Notes under the pieces: model-generated | Databases searched by the model: none | What the model was told of the DNA's origin: nothing | What the model saw: the letters and a program-made list of their open reading frames with translations, nothing else | In this document: positions 34,375-45,169 of the stretch, in pieces | Position numbering within the stretch: position 1 is the first letter of the stretch | Layout of the letters: the number at the start of each line of letters is the position of its first letter | Translations under genes and position numbers: made by a program | Assembly (NCBI GenBank): GCA_023548195.1 | Contig: JAJHZJ010000694.1 | Coordinates: 372,001-436,000 of the forward strand | Direction: 5' to 3' | DNA: 64,000 bases | From: Bettongia penicillata ogilbyi | Lineage: Eukaryota > Chordata > Mammalia > Diprotodontia > Potoroidae

Positions 34375-35075
34375 GGACATTTTTGTCCCTAGGTATTTCC
34401 CACCTTCAGAAAAGAAGACAGAGAGAATTATATACAGAAAGATGCTACCTATACAGTCTGATTTTAGAGGAATATGTGTGGGGTGTGTGAGGTGTCCAAC
34501 AGATTTGGAAAATCCTCTCCAATTCTTTCAATAATTCCTAAGGAGTAATAATGTTAAACTGTCATTAGTCTGATTTAAGGCTTTGATCCTCCCTAAAATA
34601 CAAATTCTGGGAGAGGTAACTCTTTAAACTGATAGCAACCTACTCAACCTTAGTATGAATGAAGGATCTAAGAGTAGATGGATAGTAGGAGAAAGTGAGA
34701 GAGGGCAATGCAACACAGGAAGCCACTGTGCCCACAATCACTGTGAAGCATTGTGAGGGAGAAATACATAGAAGCATCAAGGTCAAATTACTCCAGAAAC
34801 ACAATTTTGCCAAGGGCTGGCCTTTCCCTCAGGTTTGAAGCCTCAACATTGATGTATGTAATATTTACTATTCCCAAACAAACAACCCAGAAATAGGAAC
34901 AAAAAAGAAAACTCGACACCAGTTAAGCAAGCTATAAATCATGCCAGTTCTTCAGCAGTAAAATGTTAAGATTCTAACTGTATCTGCATACTACAAATAT
35001 TGTCAATATTCACTATGTCTTAAAAATGATACACTCCGATAATTCCCCATTGTTTTGTACTGTGTATTTTGCAAA
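34375..35075. other. Unique AT-rich DNA
   Basis: No gene. 34860-35060 has regulatory-like texture ('gcaagctataaatcatgcc', 'caaatattgtcaatattc'). Confidence 0.3.
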
Positions 35076-35079
35076 GGAA

Positions 35080-35225
35080 AAAGAATTGGAAGGAGAAGCA
35101 GGAGACCTGGTTTCAAGTTCCAGCTCCTCTACCTACTAGGAGTTTAACCTTGGAGGTCATTTAACTTCTCTGAGTCTTATCTATAAAAGAGCAAAGGGCA
35201 AGGAGTGTCTGAGTCTATATGGGAG
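35080..35225 (+). repeat. MIR-type SINE
   Basis: 'gcaggagacctggtttcaag', 'gtttaaccttggaggtcatt', 'tctctgagtcttatctataa' in MIR order. Confidence 0.6.
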
Positions 35226-35329
35226 TTGATTACAAGAGTTTTTCATATTTATATAGCACTTTAAGAACCCTACAAAGTAGGCAGTATTTGTATTATTTAC
35301 CCCCATTTGAAATATGAGTGTAAAGGACA

Positions 35330-35640
35330 TTTTTAAAGTTGAGTTCAAATCAAGAGGCAGCCCCTACCACTTTGTGAGAGCTCATTGCTAAATTTTCAGT
35401 GTGAGGATTTACACTTTGGAAATTGGCAAACTCTACAAACTGGGAATTGATTTATTGTTTTTTTAACTGTCTAGACTTTTAAAAGTGATAATATTAATTA
35501 AAGCAAATACGTATTAACAAAAGAGGACATTTTTAGTGCAGTCAATGTAAAATATGTTGTTCATATAGGTTGGGAGGCGGGGGAGAAGCTGATTGTTAAA
35601 CATTTACCACAATACCACTGATTCAAATCTTAGGTGTCTC
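35330..35640. other. Unique or unrecognised segment
   Basis: No exon. The stretch 35350-35480 has an old-transposon feel ('tcagtgtgaggatttacact') but I cannot place it in a family. Confidence 0.3.
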
Positions 35641-35663
35641 TTGTTTCCAAATAAACCTTACTC

Positions 35664-35840
35664 CAGGGATGCAGAACATAGGTCCTTGGGTGCAGTCTTT
35701 TGCCTGAGTCCATGTTTTACAAAACAAATCCAATTATTAAGAGAATTTGTTCTGTGACGTTTGGATTCAGTCAGAGGGCTAGACTTGAGGACCTAGGGAG
35801 CCACATGTGGCCTTGAAGTTGCAGGTTCCCCACCTCCTTG
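35664..35840. mobile_element. hAT-type miniature transposon, 177 bp
   Basis: Starts 'cagggatgcagaacatagg' and ends 'gcaggttccccacctccttg', imperfect terminal inverted repeats. The interior is near-palindromic: 'ccttgggtgcagtcttttgc' against 'cagagggctagacttgagga'. Target duplication 'ccttactc' (35656-35663) and 'ccctactc' (35841-35848), 7 of 8. No transposase; it needed an enzyme supplied in trans. Confidence 0.85.
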
Positions 35841-35936
35841 CCCTACTCCATCTCTGAGATCATAAGTCACTTCCAACTCTAACATACTATTCTGCTTTAG
35901 ACTCTCTTATTGGTTCCCCATTACCTTTAGAGCAAG

Positions 35937-36115
35937 AGTTCTTAACCTGAAGTCTATAAACTTTTTTGTTGTTTTTACATTTTGATAACTGAATTTTAAT
36001 AAAATAGATTTGCTTTGTAATTGTATGTATTTTATATCGTGTATTTAAAAACATGATTCGAACAAAAGATCCATAGGCTTCACCAGATTGCCCTAGGGGT
36101 CCAAGGCACAAAAAG
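35937..36115 (+). mobile_element. Second hAT-type non-autonomous family, copy 1
   Basis: 'gagttcttaacctgaagtct' at the left and 'ggcacaaaaagcttaagagc' at the right form diverged inverted ends. Interior: 'ccataggcttcaccagattg', 'cctaggggtccaaggcacaa'. A clear 8-bp duplication was not seen, so the hAT label is inferred from end sequence style. Confidence 0.6.
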
Positions 36116-36129
36116 CTTAAGAGCAACTA

Positions 36130-36770
36130 ATCTAGGGCCAACCCCAAACTCCTCTGCTTGGCATTTATGGAACTCCAGTCTGTCTTTGCAGTCTTACTTT
36201 ACTTAACTACCCCTCACACCTACACTCCAACTACACTGTCCTTTTATTTTCCTTAGAAACAGCACTCCCTCTCCCATCTTTGGGTTTTTCCACAAACTAT
36301 CCTCCATCCATACCTGGAATTCCTGCCCAGTTCCTCTCTATTTCTTGCAATCCCTAGTTTCCATTGAGATTTACATAACAGACAGCTGGCTTTGGAATAA
36401 GATGGATTTGAATTCAAGTCCCATCTTTGACACCTATTGACTGGATGATCCCAGGCAAGTCATTTCAGCACCCTTGACAACTCTCTAAGAGGGGCGTTAA
36501 TAAAAGAATCAACTGGGAATTCTCTAAGCCAGTGAAATCACAGGTCCTATAACTATCCCTTCCTTATTTCCCCAGCTACTAGTACCTTCTCTCACTAAAA
36601 TTATCTTGATCTTTATATATTTATTTTGTATATGCTTATACATATACATATGATCCCTCTGGATGGAACGTAAGCACCTGGAGGGCAGAGGCTATGTTAT
36701 TTCTTATCTTGCCCTCCCAACAGTGTCTAGCACCTGGGAGGCCTATAATAAATGTTTGTCAACTGATTTT
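36130..36770 (+). repeat. L2 LINE 3' region split by a SINE
   Basis: Sense L2 left part ('tacctggaattcctgcccag') and right part ('tggaacgtaagcacctggag', 'gcagaggctatgttatttct', 'cagtgtctagcacctgggag', 'ataataaatgtttgtcaact') are separated by a SINE at 36372-36545. Confidence 0.75.
36372..36545 (+). repeat. Marsupial SINE inside L2
   Basis: 'cagctggctttggaataaga', 'atttgaattcaagtcccatc', 'gatcccaggcaagtcatttc', then the tail 'gccagtgaaatcacaggtcc'. The tail groups it with the copies at 12121 and 53935. Confidence 0.65.
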
Positions 36771-36889
36771 CAATGGATTTAGCATTACATATCCTCTAAA
36801 TATTCCTCTCTAAATACAATTCCCTTGCAGGCAAAGATGATCTCCTTCTAGCTGAGTATCTTTCTTCCCTGGGCCTCCAATTCATTTTG

Positions 36890-37175
36890 CCACTGTCTCC
36901 TTAATGGCTTGCGGGAGATACTTTGAGATGGGCAGACCAGATTTCCAAATCCATCACCTGGACATCAAAGAACATTGCTTTTACCCTACAGCTTCCACAT
37001 TTCCTCCTCGCTCCATTGTGGGTCTAACCTGCTTTCAGATGAATTGCAATTTACATCTCTTTAACTCGACATATTGGTGTTATTACCATTGCAATTCTAT
37101 CGATTGCAGTGCCGCACTTAGCAGTACCGTTCCAATTTTATCATCCTTCGTCACTCTCGCATGACTACATGTTTA
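36890..37175. promoter_or_regulatory. Candidate conserved element with retained CpG
   Basis: Repeat-free segment between an L2 and an hAT-type copy. It keeps seven CpG between 37009 and 37159, unusual for this CpG-poor window. Words include repeated 'attgcaat' (37042-37049 and 37088-37095 region) and 'atcgat' at 37099-37104, a ONECUT-like core. An 86-codon forward frame (36904-37164) covers it, but the translation has no recognised domain. Regulatory role is inference. Confidence 0.35.
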
Positions 37176-37304
37176 TAAACAAGTGCTGGTATTTAGACTG
37201 GCACATATCTCTAGATGAGAAGCTCTGCTTTCAAATTCAAAAGCCTAAGTAGTATAAGCAAAGCATCCACCAAAAAATACCTACATTTTCTGGCTTTTTC
37301 CCAT

Positions 37305-37520
37305 GACCCTCCTATAACAAGGGCTCCTAGAACAAAGCATCTATGAATTTGAAGGGGACAAAAATACATCGTTGTTTCAATAGAAGTGATTCCCTTTGTA
37401 ATCCTATGCAATTTATTTTATGCATTTAAAAAAAGTATTCCTAGGAAGGTGCCATATGCTTCACCAGACTGTCTGAGGGGTCCATGACACAAAAAATGTC
37501 AAGAACTATCGACCTGGATA
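37305..37520 (+). mobile_element. Second hAT-type non-autonomous family, copy 2
   Basis: Shares with copy 1 the blocks 'tttgtaatcctatgca', 'atgcatttaaaaaaagtatt', 'catatgcttcaccagactgt', 'aggggtccatgacacaaaaa'. The left end is more degraded. Confidence 0.65.
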
Positions 37521-37682
37521 AAGAAATTATTGGCAAGAGGGAGATTCCTGGTAAGAAAGGAAGAATAGTTAATTCTAAGCTATGAAAAATCACACAATAA
37601 AAATCACAGTCCATGGGAGAATCGGATTTAGGGACACAATGCTCCAACACTTGGTCAGTGAGGAATAAAAAAGAAAAAGATA

Positions 37683-37928
37683 TTTTTTGGTGTTTAGTTT
37701 TTCAGTTGTGTCCAACTCTTTGTGACCCCATATGGGATTTCCTTGACAGAGAAACTAGTATGGTTTGCCATTTCCTTCTCCACTTCATTTTACAGATGAG
37801 GAACTAAAGTCCATAGAGTTAACTGACTTGCCCAGGGTCACACAGCTAGGAAGGGTTTGAGGCTGGATTTGAACTCCAGGTCTAGCACTCTATCCATTGT
37901 GCCATCTAGCTATATCCCCCCTCCTCCA
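37683..37928 (-). repeat. CORE-SINE with RTE-type end, reverse, with target duplication
   Basis: 'cagttgtgtccaactctttg', 'gtttgccatttccttctcca', 'gcccagggtcacacagctag', 'ctatccattgtgccatctag'. Exact 9-bp duplication 'aaaaagata' at 37674-37682 and 37929-37937. Confidence 0.92.
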
Positions 37929-37939
37929 AAAAAGATAAG

Positions 37940-38370
37940 AATCTATTAAAATGGTAGCACAATTTTATACACGGCAAATGATTATAAATACTACAGTGAT
38001 TTATTCAGTGGCCTCAGGCTGCCACTCATCCTGTATCCTGTGTCTGGTTCCAGAGGCAACAGCTGAAAGTAGTAGGTTGGGGATGGTGAGCTACTCTACC
38101 AGAAGATATGCAACAAATATTCCATTTTACCATAACAAAGAACTGAAGATTGATTGAAGAGGTAAACATTGGAAAGGTTACAACTTGTGAGTTATTGGGA
38201 AGTGGCATTGTTTTCTGCAATCTTTTATTTTCTTGAAGAAGAAATGTTCAAAATGCCTTCTGATATATCCATCACACAAACAGATTTACATTTTTGATAC
38301 ACTCGTCGTAGCAGAAATGACTGTTAGAGGCCACACTCACCATTGGTGCAAGGAGGGCTTGGATATCATT
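37940..38370. other. Unique DNA, no gene seen
   Basis: Overlapping short frames on both strands (37951-38220) are uninformative. Confidence 0.35.
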
Positions 38371-38374
38371 CAGA

Positions 38375-38460
38375 TATGGTGAGCTACTGAGAACTTAGGA
38401 TGTGCCAGGCACTGTACTAATCACTGAGGTTACAAAGATAGGTCACTGGTCCAGGGCAAT
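38375..38460 (-). repeat. L2 LINE 3' end fragment, reverse
   Basis: 'gatgtgccaggcactgtact' and 'aatcactgaggttacaaaga' are the antisense L2 3' motif. Confidence 0.65.
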
Positions 38461-38539
38461 TCCCTAAAATGGATCGCTATTATAAGGATAAAAAGAGAAC
38501 TGGAGGTAGCCCTGGAAAGCTACTCCAATACACTATTCC

Positions 38540-38720
38540 TCTTCAAAATTTGGTCTTCAATCCTCTCCTCTGCTCTTTCCTCCTCCTCCATTGTTTCCGT
38601 TATCTGCAGGTCTCGTTTTCTTATTAGACTATAAACTCCTTGAGAGCCATGTCTGTGTCCTATCAACCTTGTATCTCCTGTGCTTAGCCTATCATAAAAA
38701 TTCCTATTTCAGAGCGCTTA
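38540..38720 (+). repeat. L2 LINE 3' end
   Basis: 'tattagactataaactcctt', 'gagagccatgtctgtgtcct', 'ctgtgcttagcctatcataa'. Confidence 0.65.
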
Positions 38721-38859
38721 TCTCAGGAAAACCCCCTAGACCGTGGCTGTCCTGAGCATTGTTATCCTTATTTTGCAACATGAGCACCACTGGGCATTAT
38801 CACTTACCCTGCTGCTAGGGCGGTAGCATTGTTTGGACTTTCCTATTAACACAGCAGTT

Positions 38860-39008
38860 AAACCTTACTTTAATTCCTTTTATTGCTTCCCCCCATTTAA
38901 GTGTAAACTCACTAAGGTCCCACTTTCTCTATTTGTATGCTCAGCACAGTGTATGGTATAGCACATGGTATGTGCTTAGCAAATGCTTTTTCATTCATTC
39001 ATTCATTC
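38860..39008 (+). repeat. L2 LINE 3' end with (CATT)n tail
   Basis: 'taagtgtaaactcactaagg', 'cagcacagtgtatggtatag', 'gtgcttagcaaatgcttttt' then four CATT units. Confidence 0.7.
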
Positions 39009-39009
39009 C

Positions 39010-39165
39010 TTCATTGATAGATACAAAGAAACTGAGACTGAGATTGAGTAACTTGATCCCCAGAGGTTAAATGACTTCCTCATTGCGATGCTGCAATTGT
39101 CAGAGTCAAGATGTGGCCTCCAATCTCCTGGCTTTCAAGTCATTTCCCTTTCCTCTATAGTATGG
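39010..39165 (-). repeat. MIR-type SINE, reverse
   Basis: 'gatacaaagaaactgagact', 'cccagaggttaaatgacttc', 'tcaagatgtggcctccaatc'. Confidence 0.5.
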
Positions 39166-39169
39166 TGCA

Positions 39170-39730
39170 GCCTCTCTGTAGACAGGTATATAAAAAATGT
39201 TATTGAGGTCCCAGGTCTGTTTCATTATACCAGCCAGTAAGTACAAGCGCTGTACCTTCTGCCCCAGACTTTAAATTTTACTTGTCTTCTTTGCACCTGA
39301 GACCCAAGCAGACCTCTGTACTGGCTCTATGTATATAGGAAAAAAAGGAGGAAAGTTGGGCACAATAGAGGAAGACAAATATGATGTGTTAACTCTCAAA
39401 AAAAAAACAGGCATTGGGTCCTACTTTTATTCTGTGCTCTGAGCTTAGGTAGTCAGGTTCTTGGCAATGAGGGGAGAAGGGAACTGCAGACAGTGCTTTG
39501 GAAAGAATGGAAAATCAGGAAAGAAGGAATGTGGGTATACAGGTAAGAAAGCTGATTACAGGAGGAGGAATGCTGTTGTCTGGCAAGGAATGATGAGACT
39601 AGGAATTTGTAGTGGAGGAAAACAGGCCTAATTCTGGGGATTACTCCAAAAACACTCAGCAGGTATGGAAGAGGAGCACAGGAGAATGATTAAGGATCTA
39701 TTCAATTTAAATAATGGGTTAGGTGCAAAT
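39170..39730. other. Unique DNA, no gene seen
   Basis: No recognised feature. Confidence 0.35.
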
Positions 39731-39734
39731 ACAA

Positions 39735-39925
39735 AGAACTACAAAGAACACCAGATTTGGAGTCTTAAGACTCCAACACATCGTAGCTCCACATTCTAGC
39801 TCTATTACTTCTTAGTTGTGTGACATCAATAAAATAATCTATGAGATTCATATAAAAATAATTTATGAGACTCAGTTTCCTCATCTGTAAAATGAAAATG
39901 TTAGATGGGGGCATCTCTGAATTCC
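39735..39925 (+). repeat. MIR3-type SINE with internal duplication
   Basis: 'aacaccagatttggagtctt', 'ttgtgtgacatcaataaaat', 'cagtttcctcatctgtaaaa'. A short duplicated stretch ('ataatctatgagattcat' and 'ataatttatgagactcag') lies in the middle. Confidence 0.6.
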
Positions 39926-40179
39926 CTTATGAAATGGAAATTTCTAGGGTAGGGAACAAAACAGTCTCTGAAATCAAAGATTGCTGAGTCAAGGAGGGAA
40001 AAGAAGGCACTGAAAAGGGTCAAGAGAGTGATGCCCTCCAATAAAAATTAATTATGTGATAAGCTTTGAGAGTAGAGAATTATTGTATAATAAATGACAG
40101 AGTAGAGACAGTGAAGGGGGAAACATGGGTAAAGAAAAGATTCAAGAGAAAATCACATCTGGCTTTGATGAAGGGGGAA

Positions 40180-40310
40180 CAAGGAGAAGCTATGTGACCT
40201 TGGACAATGTATTTCAATTCTCTGGTCCTCAGTTTCCTCATCTGAAAATGAGGCAATGAGCTTAGAGGCATTCCAGCTCAAACATTTTGTGACTCAGTGA
40301 TCCTAAGTTG
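40180..40310 (+). repeat. MIR-type SINE
   Basis: 'gctatgtgaccttggacaat', 'cagtttcctcatctgaaaat', 'ggcattccagctcaaacatt'. Confidence 0.6.
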
Positions 40311-40314
40311 TAAG

Positions 40315-40775
40315 ATAGAGGAAAAGAGAAAGGGAAAAAGCAGAGAGAAAAGTCTAGAAGCTGATGCCCTGAATGCCTAAGTCTCTAGCAATAAGGGTTC
40401 AGATCTGGGCAGCGAAACAAACAATGAGTAAAGTTAGAGAAAATGATACAGGTAGGAGGTAAAATATAACAAACACCTGGAAAATTGAGGAGATGGATGT
40501 GAGTGGGAAAAAAGTTTGGAGTCTTTGTGTAGCAAAATAGTGAAAATTGAAAAACAGGAGAGAGGACATAGAGTTGAAGGCTAAAAATAACCAGCAAAAT
40601 GCATTGGCTCTTTTTTCCTATAAAGGTAAATGTAAAGTGTTGTAATTTAGATTCAAAAAATCAACTGCACAAATCCAGAATGAGGACCACTGTGCCCAGG
40701 CAACAGCTTGTGTTTAAAAAGATCTTGAGATTTTATTGAGCTGTAAGCTCATTTCCAAAATGTGATATGGAAATG
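40315..40775. other. Unique DNA, no gene seen
   Basis: No recognised repeat or exon. A 70-codon reverse frame at 40385-40597 is uninformative. Confidence 0.35.
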
Positions 40776-40779
40776 ATAA

Positions 40780-41175
40780 AAGCCAAAACAATCTTAGGTT
40801 GCATTTAACAGGGGCAGAACACATAGAATGATGGAGTAATTAATAGTCAAGCTGTACCATGCCCTGATGAGACCACAACTGATTTCAGAGCTGGATGCTG
40901 CCTTTTAGGATGGACATTGCCAAACTACTGGGTCCAGAAGAGGGCAACCAGAATAGTGAGAGGGGAGGAGACCAAATGTGGATAGGTTGAAGGCACTGGG
41001 GATAGTTAACCTGCCAAAGAGAATCCTTGGGAGGAACAAACATTAAAGGTGTCTTCTTCAAGGATAGGGAGGATTGTGATACAGAAGGGGCTTCTTGTCC
41101 TGATTATTTCCCAGAGAACAAGGAACAATTGGAGCAAGTACAGAGAAGGAGATTCAGGCTCAATACAGGTGACAT
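40780..41175 (+). repeat. CR1/L3-type LINE, upstream piece
   Basis: 'ctgatgagaccacaactgat', 'gtccagaagagggcaaccag', 'agaatagtgagaggggagga', 'gagattcaggctcaatacag' follow the CR1/L3 3' ORF/UTR order, ending abruptly near 41175. Confidence 0.65.
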
Positions 41176-42094
41176 GAAAAGTAAGGTAGAGAATATTCAG
41201 ATATTCTCTGCTTGCTTCTATGTTATAGCTCTGGAGCTACTTCCAGTCATGTTGTGAGCCACTGCTCAAAGAAATCAGCTTTTCCTATGACATAGAAAAC
41301 CCTGAGGAGTTCTTTGGATCCTTTCTAGGGTTCTGCATATGTTATTTTAAAAAAAAAAAGCTTTTTCTGACTCGAGCTTCTAGGCAATAATTCTTCACAT
41401 AGAAACATACTCCAGTCATGGTGGTCTCGCCGAAGTGATGACTAGTGTCAGGGACTACAAATACACAAACTTATAGTAGGTTGCTGGCAACCCCTACCTT
41501 TTTTTCTCTTTCCTTTCTTGGAGAGGTGACGACATGAGTTCAAAAGGTCCGGAGACCTGCAAGTGAAAAGACAGCCTACACTACAAGCAGAGCAGGCTGA
41601 CAGCAAAAGAAACTTCTGCATCAGAGAAAATGACCGTGATAAAGGAGATCACACTTGACTATTTGATAAGATATTGTCCAGTCAAGGTGAATTGTGCATT
41701 ATCTGATTAGCATTATTGCAAAACTGCCTTATGTTCTGATGAGGTTTAAATGTTAGGCTTCCACATGACTGTAACTATTCATTAGAGCTGAATTCTATTC
41801 TAATCATCTTGCTTATGAATGCCATGACTCTCTTATGCTTAGCATTCCTTTTTTGTGATTAGAAATAAAATACTTGTTCTATTTGCAATTTATACTGTAC
41901 ACTGTCCTCCTCCCTTTGGACACCCTAGGTATAAGCCATAATGCTTACTATCCCCAGGATACCATGTTGAGGGTGTACCTACGAGTTTAAGAAAAGAGAG
42001 TCTCTTCAGATCAGAGGTAGGCTTCTTGGGACTGAACATGATGACTGGGTACAGGAAAGGAAATGGGTGAGTGTTCCAGCTCCTCAAACAGTCT
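41176..42094. other. Unrecognised 0.9-kb segment inside CR1/L3
   Basis: It separates two CR1/L3 pieces that read continuously when joined. A perfect 9-bp stem with 4-base loop lies at 41188-41209 ('agagaatat', 'atattctct'). No open frame of note. 41630-41880 has regulatory-like AT-rich texture ('ctgattagcattattgcaaa'). It may be an unknown insertion or the CR1 pieces may be unrelated. Confidence 0.35.
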
Positions 42095-42300
42095 CTCAAG
42101 GCTAAAAAGAAATCATGTTCTAATAATCAGAGGTGTCTAAAACTAGGATGCATTGCCTCTGGAAGAAGTGGGATTTTCCTCAATGGGGTCTTCAAGAAAA
42201 GTCATCTTGACCACTCGTCACAGAAATATCTGAGAATCAGAGAATATCGTTTCAAGGGACTTTAGAGCCCATTCAGTTCATCCCATATCTGACTGAGTAC
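42095..42300 (+). repeat. CR1/L3-type LINE, downstream piece
   Basis: 'ctaataatcagaggtgtcta', 'cattgcctctggaagaagtg', 'tggggtcttcaagaaaagtc'. It continues the order that breaks at 41175. Confidence 0.65.
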
Positions 42301-42389
42301 TCCCTTTAGAGTAAAGAGTCTGTTCAGGAATGAGCTGACCTAGTTCTTAAGCTGGGATTTAAGAACTCTCTGTCTCAATCTCCTTTTCT

Positions 42390-42475
42390 CTGTGTGTGTG
42401 TGTATGTGTGTGTGTGTGTGTATGTCTGTCTGTCTCTCTCTGTCTTTGTCTCTCCCCTCCATACACACACACTGC
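42390..42475. repeat. (TG)n(TC)n(CA)n microsatellite
   Basis: TG repeats with TATG breaks, then TCTG/TCTC, then a short ACAC run. Confidence 0.9.
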
Positions 42476-42484
42476 ATTTCATTA

Positions 42485-42650
42485 TAATTGGCTTCCTCTG
42501 TCATCCTATGACTTCAAGGGCTGTGATATGGAAGCAATATATGCAATATGGAAAAATCTTCTTAACAACTGAAACTATCTAAGGGTTCCTTGGAAGTTAA
42601 TGAATTCCCCATCATTAGTGGTAGGGAATGGAGAGAGGGATGGAGGTGAA
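42485..42650 (+). repeat. CR1/L3-type LINE fragment
   Basis: 'aatcttcttaacaactgaaa', 'gttccttggaagttaatgaa', 'ttccccatcattagtggt'. It repeats the same part of the consensus as 42095-42190, so it is a separate copy. Confidence 0.5.
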
Positions 42651-42680
42651 ATAGATTAAATAATCTCAGAATCTGATGGC

Positions 42681-42681
<1 letters not shown>

Positions 42682-42728
<47 letters not shown>
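42682..42728. repeat. Perfect (TA)n microsatellite
   Basis: 47 bases of uninterrupted TA. Confidence 0.95.
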
Positions 42729-42733
<5 letters not shown>

Positions 42734-42734
42734 A

Positions 42735-43725
42735 GAAGGGCCCAAGAAAAGAAGGAAGCTAAAGAAATAGTTTTAGGGGAATAATATTACATGTTGGTAA
42801 CACATAATTGATAAGGCCTTTTCTTAAACATTACCAAAGGTTCCTTTAGATTTCCCAGTCATTTAACTACCTCTAGCCAACCTGTGCGTAGAAGAATCCA
42901 AGTTCTGTCACCCCTCCTGAGAACCCCCAATAGAGAAGGATTCCCCTGTACTTCAGCAAGTGAACAGAAGTCACGTCCCACTATCATGCTGAATAGTGCC
43001 ATTGGGAGCTAGAGATTCTTGGTCCAGCTTGGATTTCCCCAAGGCTCTATTGGTCTTTAATGAAAGAGGACAAGTTTGAAATCCCCAGACTCTCCAAAAT
43101 GAAGTCTGAGAGCCAAGTAGCGTAGACAATAGCTTTCCGGGACAGTCAGATATCTAAGACCGATGTCTCCACTCTAGAGAAACCTGGTTTCCATGAAAGA
43201 CTCAGAGAACTGCACTAAACATTATTTGGGTATTTGGGACATTTTTTTCTAACTCAAATCCAGTCCATTTCTTATCAAATGTAATACTGCCAAAGTGAAA
43301 CTGACAAGAAGTGTAATAAAGTTGAGGAAGAGAAGCCGAAAGACCTTGACAGTAACCTATTTATTTTCCAGAGAAGAAAAGTAACCATGAGGAAAATAGC
43401 CCTGTATTTGGTTGTGTTTTTTTTCCTTTTTCTCTCAATTTAAAACAAAAACTTTTTAAATTCCCTCAAAATGTTATGTACCCAGTTGCTTTCCCTACCT
43501 GTTTTTCTATGACATTTCAAAAACATGTTCCCTTTCAGGTCACCATGATGCATCTCTGAAATATGTCTCAATGTGTCCTTCAGTATGACAATACAATTAC
43601 CAGAGGGTTCGGTATATGTGACAGGACTGAATCAGACTACGGCTGAGCCACCGCTACCAGGATGATCATCAAGCTTCCATGGTTCGAGAAAGAAGGTCAC
43701 TAAAAAATCTTGGAGATGAACAACA
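42735..43725. other. Unique DNA, no gene seen
   Basis: No repeat or exon recognised on either strand. Confidence 0.35.
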
Positions 43726-43729
43726 CCTG

Positions 43730-44110
43730 ACAATTCAATTCAATGCAACAAGCATTCATTAGGGACCCAACGTGTGTGTGGCACTGAGACCCAATAAAAG
43801 CATTCCTAACATCAGAGAACTAAAATTACTGAGAGAATACACCTGTCTCCCCACCTCCATAGGGGAAATACAACATATGCACTAATAACCGAGTACAAAA
43901 AATAAATATAAAGTGATTTCAAAGAAGGGGACAATACCTTCAACTGGATGGATCAGGAAAGGTCTTCTATTAAAGAAGAGGCACATGACAATGCTTTGAG
44001 GAGTCTAAGAAACAGCAGAGTGAGGGGGGTGTTCATTTCCAACACAAGGGAAAGGCAGTCTGTGCAAAGGCAAAAGAAGGCCTTTATAGAAGTTAAACCG
44101 TTCACTGGAA
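43730..44110 (-). repeat. L2 LINE 3' end, reverse
   Basis: Antisense L2: 'gcaacaagcattcattaggg', 'gtgtggcactgagacccaat', 'aaagtgatttcaaagaaggg', 'ggcagtctgtgcaaaggcaa'. Confidence 0.65.
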
Positions 44111-44149
44111 TTACATTGTTGAGTCTCTGAAAGAGCTCTTGATTCAGTT

Positions 44150-44640
44150 TTGCTACTGGCATGGGACAGAGTTTTGCTTAAAATCCTCTGTCACCACTTT
44201 GCATGCCTCCAATTTGTGAACTCCATTAGCTATATACCTGTCAAATTCCCCTAAGATGGCAGTGAACATCTTGGAATGACTTCAGGCTAATGTTATATAG
44301 AAGTACTTGACCTTTTTAAGAAACATTGATCAAATTTGCCTTGAATATTTGACTATATCTTGGGAACAATCATAAATGGCATATAAAAATTCAACAGCTC
44401 TGGTGATCAATAAACTGGTCACTCAGCAAATATGCTTTGAAGAATTCAAAAGGAGAGACCTCTTTGGCAGAGTCCATCATTATGCACAGTTGGAGAAGGT
44501 GCCTTGATCAGGTATTCTTGAGGCACTAAAATGACCCCTTGCCATTTCCATGAGAGTGACCTCTTTGGGTTAATCCTGCAAGCCTATTAAAATGTAATTA
44601 TGGCAATACCTCCCATGACTATTAGCCCCCACTAAGATGT
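44150..44640. promoter_or_regulatory. Candidate conserved non-coding block
   Basis: Repeat-free AT-rich DNA with phrases such as 'gatcaataaactggtcactc' and 'aaaatgtaattatggcaata'. Texture-based inference only. Confidence 0.22.
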
Positions 44641-45009
44641 TGACATGCATTTTTTTTTGTATTGGTAAACTATAATATAAAACTTTGTGTCAGGGAAATG
44701 GGACAAAAGATGGGTATATTTTGATGAGAGGAAGGAATTCAAAAAGGTCCTGAGCATGGAAGATGCCTGAGACAGGTCCTACCAGAGAATCATGGGTAAC
44801 CTTTGCTGCCTTCACAATTTTCCCTAGGAAAATCCCCAGCCATCTTCCTTAGGATAGTCGAGGAAAAAAATACCACAACTCAATTGCTGACCAAACAAAA
44901 AATGTATGAAATTTTGGTTAAAATGCTCAGAGGTCATGATGCCTGATAAATATTATTCACACTATGCTATTTACTAAAGAACTGACGTTGACAAGTGAAA
45001 GTTCAAATC

Positions 45010-45140
45010 CTACAATATTCAAGCTGGAAAAGAACTCTCCCCCTAACATATTGACCAGGTAATCAACAAATGCCAGGTACTAGACTAGGCACTGGGGATA
45101 GATACAAAGGCAGACAAATGAGCCCCTATCCTCAAGAGGT
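45010..45140 (-). repeat. L2 LINE 3' end, reverse
   Basis: 'caacaaatgccaggtactag', 'actaggcactggggatagat', 'tcctcaagaggttaactatc'. Confidence 0.7.
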
Positions 45141-45169
45141 TAACTATCCTCAAAATACAGAGGAGACCC

